Of a DNA stretch of 64,000 bases, positions 8,051 to 15,059 are shown piece after piece (the stretch's first letter is position 1; each line of letters starts with the position of its first letter). Under the pieces are notes generated by a model, which had not been told where the DNA came from, ran no database searches, and saw only the letters and a program-made list of their open reading frames with translations. The position numbers and the translations under genes are program-made. The stretch is taken from NCBI GenBank assembly GCA_947487765.1, contig CANKXO010000005.1, positions 1-64,000 on the forward strand. The letters are read 5' to 3'. Origin of the DNA: an uncultured Pseudomonadales bacterium. GTDB taxonomy: Bacteria > Pseudomonadota > Gammaproteobacteria > Pseudomonadales > Cellvibrionaceae.

Positions 8051-9805
8051 TTAACCGCCTGCTTTATTTGCAAATTCAACAAATTCTTCTTCACCATCAA
8101 TATCATATAATACCTCAAAAGCGGTTGGTCTTTTACTTGCACCGTCATAAATGGGTTGTATATCAACATTGACTTGCTTTCCCTCTTTAAGCGCATTTGC
8201 CCAATCATTTTCCATTCGTTTCCACGCACCTCTATTGAGGTTGGAATTCATCGGTGCATAGTTAATTTGTTCACCCGGACCATCGAATATAGAGGCGACT
8301 AAATGCCCACCATCATCGTCATCTAAACCATCTTTAATGCCATCCAATTTAGCTGATTTGCCTTGTTGGTAGGTGTTCCGATCACGAGTATTAAGGTCTA
8401 GATCGCCCGATACACGTTTAACTCGGCCCATATCATCAGTTTCATAGGTGTGACTGCCAACTTTATATTTATGATTAGGCGTGAGTTCACCGTTGAGTTG
8501 CTTATTCCAGCTACCTTTTGCGCCGGGTTCTAGCTCGGTAACATCCGGATCAGGTTTGGGCTTGGTTTTAGCTTCAGGTGCATCAACATCCGGTTTAGGC
8601 TTGTTGGGCAAGTTTTCCGGATACACCTTCATAGGTGGCTTTTCAATTTTTAATGCTGGTTTATCCAGCATCTTGGCTAAGTCCACCATGTCATCAATAG
8701 CCTTAACCGTGAATGGACCAATGCGTTTAGTGGCACTGGCAGCGCGAGCAACCTTTGCTGTTTTGGCGCTGGCCTGTCCAGCACGACGAGCGACATTGCC
8801 CGCGCCACCCGTAGCAAAAGCAAGTAATACCTCGACGCCGATTTCAGAAAACACACGAATGCCGATCGTTCGGCTATCTCGGTACTCAATCGACTGATAC
8901 AAGCTATCAAGGTAATCAATAATAAGTTGGCGGGAGACAGGATCATCTTTAATACGATTAAAGACCATTAAACCTTCGCGAGCTTTTGCCACTAGTGCTT
9001 CAGCACTGTCTAAGGCATTGCCAATGGCAATACCCATATTCTCAAGGTCTTGTTTAATGGCGTCAACATCACCAGACAACACTTTTTGCTGGAAAGCATA
9101 AGCAGCCTTTGCCGCATCAAGAGCAAAATTAATCGTATCGCCCGCAATCGTCACCACTAATTTAACGATGTCCCATAGGCCCACGACTAAATCGACAACA
9201 GTATCAACAACCTCAGCACCAACATCATAAACTTCAACGGTTTCACGCCATAAACCCCAACGATCCCAGTGCAATTGGTCAGCTTTGTCTTTGCCTATCC
9301 AGCGAGTGACGATATCACTCCCTAACTCTTCGGCGAGTTCATTGCGTTTGTCAGCAATAGGATCACCGGCTTGATCGTGTCTTGTTGGGTTACTGTAAAT
9401 AGGGTCGTTACGATCAGCGAGGCGCTTGGAGGTTTGTTCATCCACCTTAAACACTTGGATACGGCCCGATAAAATAAATTGCTCTAGTTCTGTGCGAACG
9501 CTATCGGTAAACCAATAGTCAGGAGCAGGGGCTTCGAGTCGATAGATATCATTGAGGTGGTCAAGTTCTAGGTGCCATGTGAGCATGTCTAATTCTTCAC
9601 TCGCTTGCATGACATCACCACTAAAACCTTCACGTTTTAGTATCAACCAGTAAGAGGGTTTAAATTCATCAGAGGCAAAAATCCAATAGACATCATGGAT
9701 TTCAAAACCGACTAGGCGGGGGTGGCCAAGCGTTAATTGAGTAACAGGCATGGGAGGACAATCCTTATCTCTTTTTAGATGATCAAGATTGTTAAATAGC
9801 CCCAT
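8051..9805 (-). CDS. Polymorphic toxin with C-terminal DNA/RNA non-specific endonuclease domain (584 aa)
   Basis: The C-terminal 120 residues carry the signature of the Endonuclease_NS_2 type nuclease: DGGHLVAS (catalytic His near residue 501), then NYAPMNSNLNRGAWKRMENDW and a final beta region. It would degrade nucleic acids of a target cell. The N-terminal 140 residues (HPRLVGFEIHDVYWIF, YWLILKREGF) are not a phage structural domain that I recognise and probably direct delivery. The middle (about 185-370) is helical with hydrophobic stretches, followed by a Pro/Lys/Asp-rich linker (about 385-425) just before the toxin tip. No PAAR, VgrG or signal peptide is seen. The start could also be ATG at 9751, which has an upstream AAGG. 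It is cargo at the distal end of the prophage, and the immunity genes follow directly. Confidence 0.75.
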   Translation of the reverse strand: MGLFNNLDHLKRDKDCPPMPVTQLTLGHPRLVGFEIHDVYWIFASDEFKPSYWLILKREGFSGDVMQASEELDMLTWHLELDHLNDIYRLEAPAPDYWFTDSVRTELEQFILSGRIQVFKVDEQTSKRLADRNDPIYSNPTRHDQAGDPIADKRNELAEELGSDIVTRWIGKDKADQLHWDRWGLWRETVEVYDVGAEVVDTVVDLVVGLWDIVKLVVTIAGDTINFALDAAKAAYAFQQKVLSGDVDAIKQDLENMGIAIGNALDSAEALVAKAREGLMVFNRIKDDPVSRQLIIDYLDSLYQSIEYRDSRTIGIRVFSEIGVEVLLAFATGGAGNVARRAGQASAKTAKVARAASATKRIGPFTVKAIDDMVDLAKMLDKPALKIEKPPMKVYPENLPNKPKPDVDAPEAKTKPKPDPDVTELEPGAKGSWNKQLNGELTPNHKYKVGSHTYETDDMGRVKRVSGDLDLNTRDRNTYQQGKSAKLDGIKDGLDDDDGGHLVASIFDGPGEQINYAPMNSNLNRGAWKRMENDWANALKEGKQVNVDIQPIYDGASKRPTAFEVLYDIDGEEEFVEFANKAGG

Positions 9806-10031
9806 GGGTTTGTCAAAATTAACTACGTGATCATTATCACAGTTTGACCCATGGGAACGATTACAGGGACAGAAAATTTTAAGGTGTTGTTTTTGGTGTC
9901 ATTATTTGTTTAAATAATATTCATCAAATTCATTGTGTTTTGATGCTGTGAAAAAGGACGTTCGCAAAAAGTTGTTGCCCAGCGTCCGCGTCACCTGCCT
10001 AGTGGTGAGCACGTCGGGGGCAACCCGACTC

Positions 10032-10139
10032 CTAACGGTTTCTTGCTTTGCGAATTTTCGCGCCGCTTGTACACGGCTGATAAAACCCTTTTTTAAAGCG
10101 GCCTTTCGCGTCACGTCCTTTTCTAACTTTTCTTGGCAT
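10032..10139 (-). CDS. Tiny basic protein (35 aa), last gene of the virion operon
   Basis: MPRKVRKGRDAKGRFKKGF is extremely rich in Lys and Arg and resembles small basic phage peptides with an RDAKGRF word; it could bind DNA or membranes. It overlaps the end of the preceding 55-aa gene by 17 bp. An alternative frame (9902-10114, 70 aa, also basic) covers part of the same DNA; which is translated cannot be decided from sequence alone. A GTCGGG/CCCGAC hairpin (10012-10029 region) follows the stop. Between this point and the toxin start at 9805 no other gene is seen. Confidence 0.35.
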   Translation of the reverse strand: MPRKVRKGRDAKGRFKKGFYQPCTSGAKIRKARNR

Positions 10140-10290
10140 TCTGTAATTCTCTTTCGTTTAATTGAATCCGTGTTTCATGATCATCCACTCTGGTATCAAG
10201 TTGATCTATCTTTTTAACCAACCGTAAACCGACCCAACCGAGTACGCCATTCGTAATAATTAAATCCGTCATACCTAATAAGTCTGTCAT
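10123..10290 (-). CDS. Small membrane/coiled-coil lysis-type protein (55 aa)
   Basis: MTDLLGMTDLIITNGVLGWV gives one hydrophobic segment (about residues 8-24), followed by a charged heptad-like region KKIDQLDTRVDDHETRIQLNERELQ. This layout, one N-terminal membrane helix and a short coiled coil, is that of XhlA-like or spanin-like lysis accessories. It begins directly after the stop codon of the holin candidate (TAAATG junction) with AAAGGAAAG as ribosome site, so the two are coupled. It is too short for many gene finders. Lysis function is inferred from position and shape only. Confidence 0.5.
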   Translation of the reverse strand: MTDLLGMTDLIITNGVLGWVGLRLVKKIDQLDTRVDDHETRIQLNERELQNAKKS

Positions 10291-10608
10291 TTACTTTCCT
10301 TTACCCTTAACTAGTGTATAAATACTCGCCGCACCAGACACACCCGCGACTAACTCTGGCGTGATAGCGCCTGTGCCATAACGGTGTATGGTGTAAAAAT
10401 AAAAGCCCATCTGTGCAAAGGCTAAGGTTTGTCTGCCCATCTTATGAATCGCATCAACAATGGGAATGGTGGGTGTTTGTAATTCTTGCAGATAAAAAGC
10501 GGCCTTTAATTCTGCCGCTTTATCTTTATCTGTCACCATTTGATCAATAATATCCATCCCTTTATTCACAAAGTTTGTACTGCCAAATAATGCACCTAAC
10601 CAGCTCAT
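10291..10608 (-). CDS. Putative holin (105 aa)
   Basis: A short protein with an amphipathic N-terminal part (MSWLGALFGSTNFVNKGMDII), a charged central segment (DKDKAAELKAAFYLQELQ) and two hydrophobic stretches (about residues 60-75, AFAQMGFYFYTI, and 83-100, ELVAGVSGAASIYTLV), ending in KGKGK. The DKD.AAELK word followed by membrane helices recalls three-helix phage holins. It overlaps by 4 bp with the upstream muramidase-like gene and is followed directly by the 55-aa gene, forming a compact lysis cassette. PM2 uses two small lysis proteins (P17 and P18); whether these correspond is not known. Holin is the best guess; a virion membrane protein is the alternative. Confidence 0.5.
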   Translation of the reverse strand: MSWLGALFGSTNFVNKGMDIIDQMVTDKDKAAELKAAFYLQELQTPTIPIVDAIHKMGRQTLAFAQMGFYFYTIHRYGTGAITPELVAGVSGAASIYTLVKGKGK

Positions 10609-11192
10609 GCTAAGGCAATCCCTTCATTAATGGTTCGATCTGAATAATACCGCGCATAGTCCTGACCATTTTCATAAATCGTGATTGCTCTCATTAATGG
10701 CAACAGTGATTGTGATAAATCGAGTTCAACGGTGGGCGCAATACCCATGGTTTTAGACACAAAATTAACGTAAGCCGCTGTATGGTTTTCATTGGTCGGC
10801 GCCCATCGACTAATCATGGTTTGTATCGTATTGATGCCTCGTCGATGATAGTTACGCAAAATGCGCGTCATGGCTCTAAAGCCGTATTGTGGGCTGACAA
10901 ACTGCACAAAGGCTCCATCCGTTTGCACCTCAGACATCCCTTGCCAACGGTCATTAGTAATCCGAATATTACCGGGATTATTGTTGCGGATACCGCGTGG
11001 CAATAAACCCGCATTTAAAATGTTAGGATTATTGGTGACGGTTGTTGGTGCCGGTGTTGGCTGTGCCGGTTGTAGTACGGTATTGGTTCCGACAGGTAAT
11101 GGTGTCGTGGTTGTGTTAGTTATGTTGGTTTTCTTAGGTTTCAATAGAATAACTCCAAGTAATAATAAAAAAGGAATAGCAAATGTAGGCAT
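10605..11192 (-). CDS. Membrane-anchored muramidase-like virion protein (195 aa)
   Basis: The region after residue 70 holds the motif RGIRNNNPGNIR followed by W.G......G.F..F.....GFRAM.R.L..Y, found in phage proteins with a lysozyme-like fold that cut peptidoglycan during entry or lysis (often labelled structural protein P5-like). The N-terminus (PTFAIPFLLLLGVILLKPKK) is a membrane anchor, followed by a Thr/Pro/Asn-rich spacer, so the enzyme probably projects from the viral inner membrane or the host membrane. A longer frame begins at 11222, but the ATG at 11192 starts right at the hydrophobic anchor and lies 4 bp after the stop of the small gene upstream, so it is preferred. Peptidoglycan cleavage is inferred from the motif. 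Confidence 0.7.
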   Translation of the reverse strand: MPTFAIPFLLLLGVILLKPKKTNITNTTTTPLPVGTNTVLQPAQPTPAPTTVTNNPNILNAGLLPRGIRNNNPGNIRITNDRWQGMSEVQTDGAFVQFVSPQYGFRAMTRILRNYHRRGINTIQTMISRWAPTNENHTAAYVNFVSKTMGIAPTVELDLSQSLLPLMRAITIYENGQDYARYYSDRTINEGIALA

Positions 11193-11196
11193 AGGG

Positions 11197-11286
11197 CTAC
11201 CGCAATAATTGTTGAATTGCACGGCGAATCACTTCACCCATCAGTGCCGTTAATACCGCCACTAACACAAAGATAAAGATTTTCAT
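11197..11286 (-). CDS. Tiny membrane protein (29 aa)
   Basis: MKIFIFVLVAVLTALMGEVI then RRAIQQLLR: one transmembrane helix with a basic C-terminal tail. Its ATG overlaps the stop of the upstream gene (ATGA at 11283-11286). Proteins of this size with a single helix are typical components of the PM2 internal membrane. Too short to place by homology. Confidence 0.5.
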   Translation of the reverse strand: MKIFIFVLVAVLTALMGEVIRRAIQQLLR

Positions 11287-11546
11287 GGTGTGTCCTCCGT
11301 GGGTCTGGATACGGGCGGCACACTGACTAACTCCGCCACATACAACCAGTCGCCCGTTTCACCTAATACAGTAATCGCTTGATTGGTTTTGAGCGTTATC
11401 TTTTCATCAGGCAACAACGGTGTGCCGGCATTTTCTTCACCGCCTAACCAGATTGCTTGTTGATTGGTTTTACTGGCCGATAAGATCAATTCTTTACGCA
11501 ACGCATTACCGGAAATCGTAATAGGTAATACAACGGGTTCCGTCAT
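11283..11546 (-). CDS. Small beta-rich phage protein (87 aa)
   Basis: Not recognised. The sequence alternates short hydrophobic strands (EPVVLPITISGNALRKELIL, AIWLGGEENAG, AITVLGETGDWLYVAELV) with turns and has no Cys and no membrane segment, which suggests a small beta-sandwich or barrel such as a capsid-surface or vertex protein. It overlaps the upstream gene at 11543 by 4 bp (ATGA), and its own end overlaps the 29-aa gene, so it is translated as part of the virion operon. PM2 has one large spike protein (P1); this gene and its upstream neighbour could be the vertex or receptor-binding proteins, being the only soluble, beta-rich products besides the capsid protein. That is inference. Confidence 0.55.
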   Translation of the reverse strand: MTEPVVLPITISGNALRKELILSASKTNQQAIWLGGEENAGTPLLPDEKITLKTNQAITVLGETGDWLYVAELVSVPPVSRPTEDTP

Positions 11547-11995
11547 AGTGTCACCTCTTCAAAAATAATCGTCGGTAAGGCTTGGTAGACGATAGCTTCT
11601 TGTTGCAATTGCACCGTGTTACACGACTCATCAATACACACGGGATTCTGTACCACGGCTTGTACAATGTTGTTATTCGGGTCAATCCCAATAATCTGAT
11701 CTGGCGCTATTTCAATCGCGTTCTTTACATCGATTGCGGTACGTTTATCCACGAGTAAATCACTGGTATGCAATTCAATCGTATTCACCGCCCCGGAAAT
11801 ATTTTCAATACGAATAGCTCGGTCATTGGGGCTAACATCCCGTAAATGGATACGGTCTTTTTCATCCACAATAATGGGTGTGGTGCCACCAATGGTTAAT
11901 TCAACGGGTCCAGTCGCTTGAGTAACAATCAGCCACTTGCCTTCAAACTGTATACGTTTCACCTCGTCAGGTTGCAAAGTAAATTCTCTTAACAT
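11543..11995 (-). CDS. Beta-rich virion protein, possible vertex/spike component (150 aa)
   Basis: Not recognised by name. The chain is acidic and strand-rich: EFTLQPDEVKRIQFEGKWLIVTQA, then PVELTIGGTTPIIVDEKDRIHLRD, a pattern seen in small surface or spike proteins of icosahedral phages. Two Cys lie close together (VCIDESC). No signal or membrane segment. It is the first gene downstream of a roughly 360-bp gap at 11996-12358 that holds a + strand gene and tandem repeats, so it may have its own promoter. Length is well below the 335 residues of PM2 P1, and no sequence match can be claimed. Confidence 0.5.
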   Translation of the reverse strand: MLREFTLQPDEVKRIQFEGKWLIVTQATGPVELTIGGTTPIIVDEKDRIHLRDVSPNDRAIRIENISGAVNTIELHTSDLLVDKRTAIDVKNAIEIAPDQIIGIDPNNNIVQAVVQNPVCIDESCNTVQLQQEAIVYQALPTIIFEEVTL

Positions 11996-12070
11996 TTTTC
12001 CTCAATACGACTAGTTTGCTATATATAAAAATCTCATTTAGAATTATTTAAAACCTATAAAATATTTATT

Positions 12071-12235
12071 ATGAACCTATTAGAGCTTTCTGAAATTTTA
12101 ATAAACTTTTCTATTACTGCTGTTAATTTCTCTGTTGCCTTTATACATTTTTTGGAGGCATGGGCCATCGTTATTACGTCAACATTATCTGTTTATATTT
12201 TTATTAAGCATTTTAAAAAAAACCTGAATTTCTAA
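12071..12235 (+). CDS. Small two-helix membrane protein on the opposite strand (54 aa)
   Basis: MNLLELSEILINFSITAVNF and EAWAIVITSTLSVYIFIKHF form two hydrophobic helices, ending in a basic tail KKNLNF. It lies on the + strand within an otherwise - strand virion block, in a gap of lower GC content than its neighbours. No ribosome site is obvious before the ATG, so translation is uncertain. Candidate roles are an accessory (superinfection exclusion or toxin-like) membrane peptide; none is supported beyond hydrophobicity and placement. Confidence 0.35.
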   Translation: MNLLELSEILINFSITAVNFSVAFIHFLEAWAIVITSTLSVYIFIKHFKKNLNF

Positions 12236-12247
12236 AAATAAACGTTT

Positions 12248-12331
12248 TTTAAACAAAAACGCTATTTTATTACACAAAAATATTCAATCTTTAAACAAAA
12301 ACACTATTTTATTACACAAAAATGTTCAATT
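12248..12331. repeat. Tandem 42-bp direct repeat (two copies)
   Basis: Copies at 12248-12289 and 12290-12331 start TTTAAACAAAAAC and contain CTATTTTATTACACAAAAAT; they differ at three positions. A third copy begins (CTTAAAC) and stops. Location is between the + strand small gene and the 3' end of the virion gene at 12359. Confidence 0.85.
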
Positions 12332-12358
12332 CTTAAACTGCACACTCGATTTAAGTTA

Positions 12359-12829
12359 CTATTTTTTTCTCAATAAAAACACCACAATAATCAATATCAC
12401 CCCACCGGCCAGAGCTAACAAAATAGCGGCATTATTGCTGTTGGACGTATTAGCAAAACCAGCCACAAGATCCTTAATTTTCTTAAAGGCATTGGTTTGT
12501 GCATTACCGGCAATGGCTAACGCATCGCGATTGGTTTCTTGCGATTCCCGAATAATGTCACGCCCAAATTCACCGACGGTATTTAAACTCTCTGCCCCAA
12601 AATTAAATGCCTCGTCTAAAGCATCGGCACTAAACGTAAACGCTTCTTGAATCGCTCCCGCATCGGTAATATCTAAATTAAATTCGACATTCGACGCATC
12701 CCCAATATTCTCGACACTAAAATCGTCAAGATTGAGTGCGACTGCATTATCATTTTGTTGCAGGTTGGAATTGTCCGTATCGACAATGGATGTACTCGAC
12801 GTACTGGAGCTTGAACTACCACCACCCAT
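12359..12829 (-). CDS. Virion membrane protein with C-terminal anchor (156 aa)
   Basis: Starts with MGGGSSSSSTSSTS, a flexible acidic region rich in Asn and Asp, then a helical part (AFTFSADALDEAFNFGAESL, RESQETNRDALAIAGNAQ) and a C-terminal transmembrane helix (AAILLALAGGVILIIVVFLL) followed by RKK. This is a tail-anchored virion-membrane layout. It lies 2 bp after the upstream gene, in the run of small membrane genes that follow the capsid gene. The ending LLRKK matches those of two other genes in this run, suggesting a shared targeting or topology signal. Specific counterpart in PM2 not identified. Confidence 0.6.
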   Translation of the reverse strand: MGGGSSSSSTSSTSIVDTDNSNLQQNDNAVALNLDDFSVENIGDASNVEFNLDITDAGAIQEAFTFSADALDEAFNFGAESLNTVGEFGRDIIRESQETNRDALAIAGNAQTNAFKKIKDLVAGFANTSNSNNAAILLALAGGVILIIVVFLLRKK

Positions 12830-12831
12830 AC

Positions 12832-13215
12832 TTAAGCCTCCTGTAAATATTTTTTGTAGACGGTTTCATACGGGGTAAACCCTAAATCAACCACCAAACG
12901 ATTTAAGCCTTTGCGTTGAGTGTGATAACGAATAGACCCGATACCTTGCGCTTGTGCGCTGTCGTGAACCAATTGTGTGACTTGTTTAAGGTCACACCCT
13001 TTGTAGCAACAAATCACCAGCTCAGCGGGTTTATAGTCAAAGTATTCCACACGGCTAACCATCCATGATTTACCGTTGTCGGTATTAATTTCCCAAAGCT
13101 GGGCAACTCGATTATTCACCTGTTGCTTTAAACTGGGGAGATCACCGCGCAGGGTTTCACTTAATCCCGCTGTGGCGTTATCTAGCCATTGAGGATGTAA
13201 AATAATTTCAATCAT
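12832..13215 (-). CDS. GNAT-like soluble phage protein (127 aa)
   Basis: The only clearly soluble product within the membrane-protein run. Its C-terminal part, HDSAQAQGIGSIRYHTQRKG then LVVDLGFTPYETVYKKYL, resembles the end of GNAT-fold acetyltransferase-like proteins found in several tailed and tailless phages, where function is unknown. The N-terminal part (MIEIILHPQWLDNATAGLSETL) does not show the usual acetyl-CoA P-loop (R/Q-x-x-G-x-G/A) clearly, so catalytic activity is doubtful. It is placed between two virion genes with gaps of 6 bp or less and is surely cotranscribed with them. Assignment is by pattern only. Confidence 0.5.
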   Translation of the reverse strand: MIEIILHPQWLDNATAGLSETLRGDLPSLKQQVNNRVAQLWEINTDNGKSWMVSRVEYFDYKPAELVICCYKGCDLKQVTQLVHDSAQAQGIGSIRYHTQRKGLNRLVVDLGFTPYETVYKKYLQEA

Positions 13216-13221
13216 TAATTG

Positions 13222-13425
13222 CTATCCCTTTCTTAACAGTAGAACGGCAGCAAACCCCACCACCGCAATGATCGCAATGGTGGCACTGCTAATACCTTGG
13301 CTAGAACCAATACCGGCATTACCGCCGACATTAAAGGATTGATCAGAGGTTAAACCTGATCGTGCGGGACCAGCGGCCCCACCTGATGCGGATAAACTCG
13401 TACCCGCCGCACCGGCACCGGCCAT
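13222..13425 (-). CDS. Small virion membrane protein, Gly/Ala/Ser-rich (67 aa)
   Basis: MAGAGAAGTSLSASGGAAGP is a low-complexity flexible arm, followed by SDQSFNVGGNAGIGSSQGIS and a C-terminal helix (SATIAIIAVVGFAAVLLL) ending RKG. One transmembrane segment with a basic end. It begins 1 bp after the upstream gene and shares the LLRKG ending with the 109-aa protein two genes upstream. Probable component of the internal virion membrane, by analogy with the small membrane proteins P3-P10 of PM2; no specific match claimed. Confidence 0.6.
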   Translation of the reverse strand: MAGAGAAGTSLSASGGAAGPARSGLTSDQSFNVGGNAGIGSSQGISSATIAIIAVVGFAAVLLLRKG

Positions 13426-13426
13426 A

Positions 13427-13618
13427 TCAACTCCTGAATAGTTTGAAACGTTGTAGTAAGATAAACACCAGAAACAAACCCACCACGATACTGGCGGCGG
13501 TAATGCCGGTGCCTAACTTCTCACTCGTCGCGGCACCCGTGACAAAACCACCCGTGCCAATCAAACCGGCACCGACTAAACCCGCGACAATGGGCGCAGC
13601 GACTAAGGGTAAGGCCAT
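13427..13618 (-). CDS. Small virion membrane protein with two helices (63 aa)
   Basis: Nearly all hydrophobic: LPLVAAPIVAGLVGAGLIGT and GITAASIVVGLFLVFILLQ, separated by a short loop (FVTGAATSEKLGT) and ended by RFKLFRS. Two transmembrane helices with a basic C-terminus. The start follows the stop of the upstream gene within 2 bp. It fits the group of very small integral membrane proteins lining the membrane of PM2-like virions; it could alternatively assist lysis, but its position beside the capsid gene argues for structure. Confidence 0.6.
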   Translation of the reverse strand: MALPLVAAPIVAGLVGAGLIGTGGFVTGAATSEKLGTGITAASIVVGLFLVFILLQRFKLFRS

Positions 13619-13620
13619 GA

Positions 13621-13950
13621 TTACTTCCCCTTACGTAACAAGAAAAAGGCCAGACTGCCTAAAGCGATCACCAAAACAGACACTGGAATACCCAACTGTG
13701 CAGCAAAACCATTAAGCGGCCCGAAACCATTTAAGGGCTGACCGCTGGGCAATTGCGATTGTCGGACCGGCTGGCTCACCGTATTGGGGTTGCCAAATTC
13801 ACCGATGCCTTCGGATTGCTCCGAGGCATCTTCGCCAAACTCTTTGATAATCACTTTGTCCGTGACCTTATCCAAGGTATCGAGAAAGAAACCGCCGAGC
13901 TGATTAAAGAAACCGCCACTAGACGCACCTGTACTGCTCTCTGCTTGCAT
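13621..13950 (-). CDS. Virion membrane protein with C-terminal anchor (109 aa)
   Basis: Starts with a Ser/Gly-rich arm and a helical segment (GFFNQLGGFFLDTLDKVTDK), then a Pro/Gln/Asn-rich linker and a C-terminal transmembrane helix (IPVSVLVIALGSLAFFLL) ending RKGK. It is the first gene after the capsid gene (9-bp gap, AGGAGGG ribosome site). A capsid-to-membrane linking role, as for PM2 P3 and P6, would suit its position and shape but is not shown. The LLRKGK end is shared with two downstream genes. Confidence 0.6.
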   Translation of the reverse strand: MQAESSTGASSGGFFNQLGGFFLDTLDKVTDKVIIKEFGEDASEQSEGIGEFGNPNTVSQPVRQSQLPSGQPLNGFGPLNGFAAQLGIPVSVLVIALGSLAFFLLRKGK

Positions 13951-13959
13951 AAGCCCTCC

Positions 13960-14799
13960 TTACACGCCAACGGCAGTGGGTAGAATTTCCAGTGTTTCAA
14001 AGATCGCTTCAAAATCACCGACCGCCGTTTTATCGACGATCATTTCAAAGGTTGAGCCTTGGGTACGCAGAGCATCGGCAATACCAAAATCCGTTTTAAC
14101 CGGATCAAAATGATAAATGCCTATTTGCGGACGCTTCTCAAACCGGCGCAGTGAGTAGTTATTATCTGCAAGTGGCTTATCAAACAAGGTGATACCGTTG
14201 CGCTTGATCTCCAAGTTGCGAATGGAGTCATCAAACATATGCACACGACGAATACGCACAGGGTTTGTGGTTTTATTTTGGTTAACAAAGTTTTTAAAGC
14301 GGTTCTCACCTGCCACACCACCGTTCATGACATCACGATACAAACGCGGCACGGTTAAGCGTTGTAATTGTGAAACGCCTAGAATGCCTTCAGCACGAAT
14401 AGAGGCCACGGCATTGTCATCAGTTTGGGCTTGTGTCGGTGCATCGGTTTCGATTTCCAGTACGATATTCTCACCGGGCAAAGTCACTAATGAGGTTAAG
14501 TTCTGCCCCTCCTGAGTCGTCATTGAAAAGTCAGTAAACGGAATCACCCATTTGCTATCTTCAATGTAATCATTTTTAAAGCGCTGGATCATTCGCAACA
14601 CAGAACCCGTCACATCAATGAGGGAATCACCGTTCATCGACAACGTAACCCGACGAATTTGGTCATTGTTTAGATTAACGCCGTGTAAGGTAATTTCTTT
14701 ATAGGTAATACCTGCCGGTAATTGCAGGTTAAAACGACCGTTATAGCCGTTAGAGGATGATCCATTGAAGGAGTCGAAATCAATTTCGGTATGACGCAT
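13960..14799 (-). CDS. Major capsid protein, PM2 P2-like (double jelly roll candidate, 279 aa)
   Basis: Proposed coat protein of the prophage. Length (279 aa) is close to PM2 P2 (269 aa). The sequence is strand-rich throughout and shows the N-terminal pattern seen in P2-type and other double-jelly-roll capsid proteins: RFNLQLPAGITYKEITLHG, a strand-turn, then IRRVTLSMNGDSLIDVTGSVL and an aromatic/charged helix. A second half with strands (PVRIRRVHMFDDSIRNLEIK, GSTFEMIVDKTAVGDFEAIF) would be the second jelly roll. No Cys. A strong AAGGAGGG ribosome site lies 5 bp upstream, as expected for the most abundant virion protein. It lies downstream of the packaging ATPase and upstream of the membrane proteins, as in corticovirus genomes. 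An HK97-type fold is unlikely because no protease, portal or terminase is present. Confidence 0.75.
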   Translation of the reverse strand: MRHTEIDFDSFNGSSSNGYNGRFNLQLPAGITYKEITLHGVNLNNDQIRRVTLSMNGDSLIDVTGSVLRMIQRFKNDYIEDSKWVIPFTDFSMTTQEGQNLTSLVTLPGENIVLEIETDAPTQAQTDDNAVASIRAEGILGVSQLQRLTVPRLYRDVMNGGVAGENRFKNFVNQNKTTNPVRIRRVHMFDDSIRNLEIKRNGITLFDKPLADNNYSLRRFEKRPQIGIYHFDPVKTDFGIADALRTQGSTFEMIVDKTAVGDFEAIFETLEILPTAVGV

Positions 14800-14811
14800 A
14801 AATGACCCTCC

Positions 14812-14925
14812 TTAGCCAACAGCTCGGTTAAGTTGAGGGACATTTTTAATCGCGAATTTAACAGTGATCATAGCGACCACAACAACGGCGAAAGTGCCGA
14901 CGAGTTTTTTAGACGAAGCAGACAT
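14812..14925 (-). CDS. Tiny membrane protein upstream of capsid gene (37 aa)
   Basis: MSASSKKLVGTFAVVVVAMI then TVKFAIKNVPQLNRAVG: a basic N-terminus and one transmembrane helix. Stop codon is 12 bp before the capsid ATG and the TAAGGAGGG junction serves both genes. PM2 P4 and P7 are of similar size. Missed by length filters but its placement and hydrophobicity are convincing. Confidence 0.6.
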   Translation of the reverse strand: MSASSKKLVGTFAVVVVAMITVKFAIKNVPQLNRAVG

Positions 14926-14997
14926 AAGTTAACCTTATAAACAGTAAAAGAAAGTCTCAGGGACTGTTTACAAGGCTAACAAGAGGTTCCGGAAATA

Positions 14998-15036
14998 GAT
15001 CAATAAGTTTATTAATATATAATAAACTTATTGATC
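14998..15036. repeat. Perfect 17-bp AT-rich inverted repeat
   Basis: GATCAATAAGTTTATTA, five-base loop ATATA, then the exact complement. It lies between the stop of the 302-aa gene and the small membrane gene. It could act as an operator for the capsid operon or as a terminator-like hairpin for the inserted gene; no clear T-run follows. Confidence 0.8.
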
Positions 15037-15059
15037 CTAACTTGTGATATTTATTAGGC

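Noticed and set aside
9902-10114. 70-aa basic ORF as the main gene at the end of the virion operon
   Set aside because: It overlaps the 35-aa frame starting MPRKVRKGRDAKGRF, which fits phage patterns better; kept only as an alternative.
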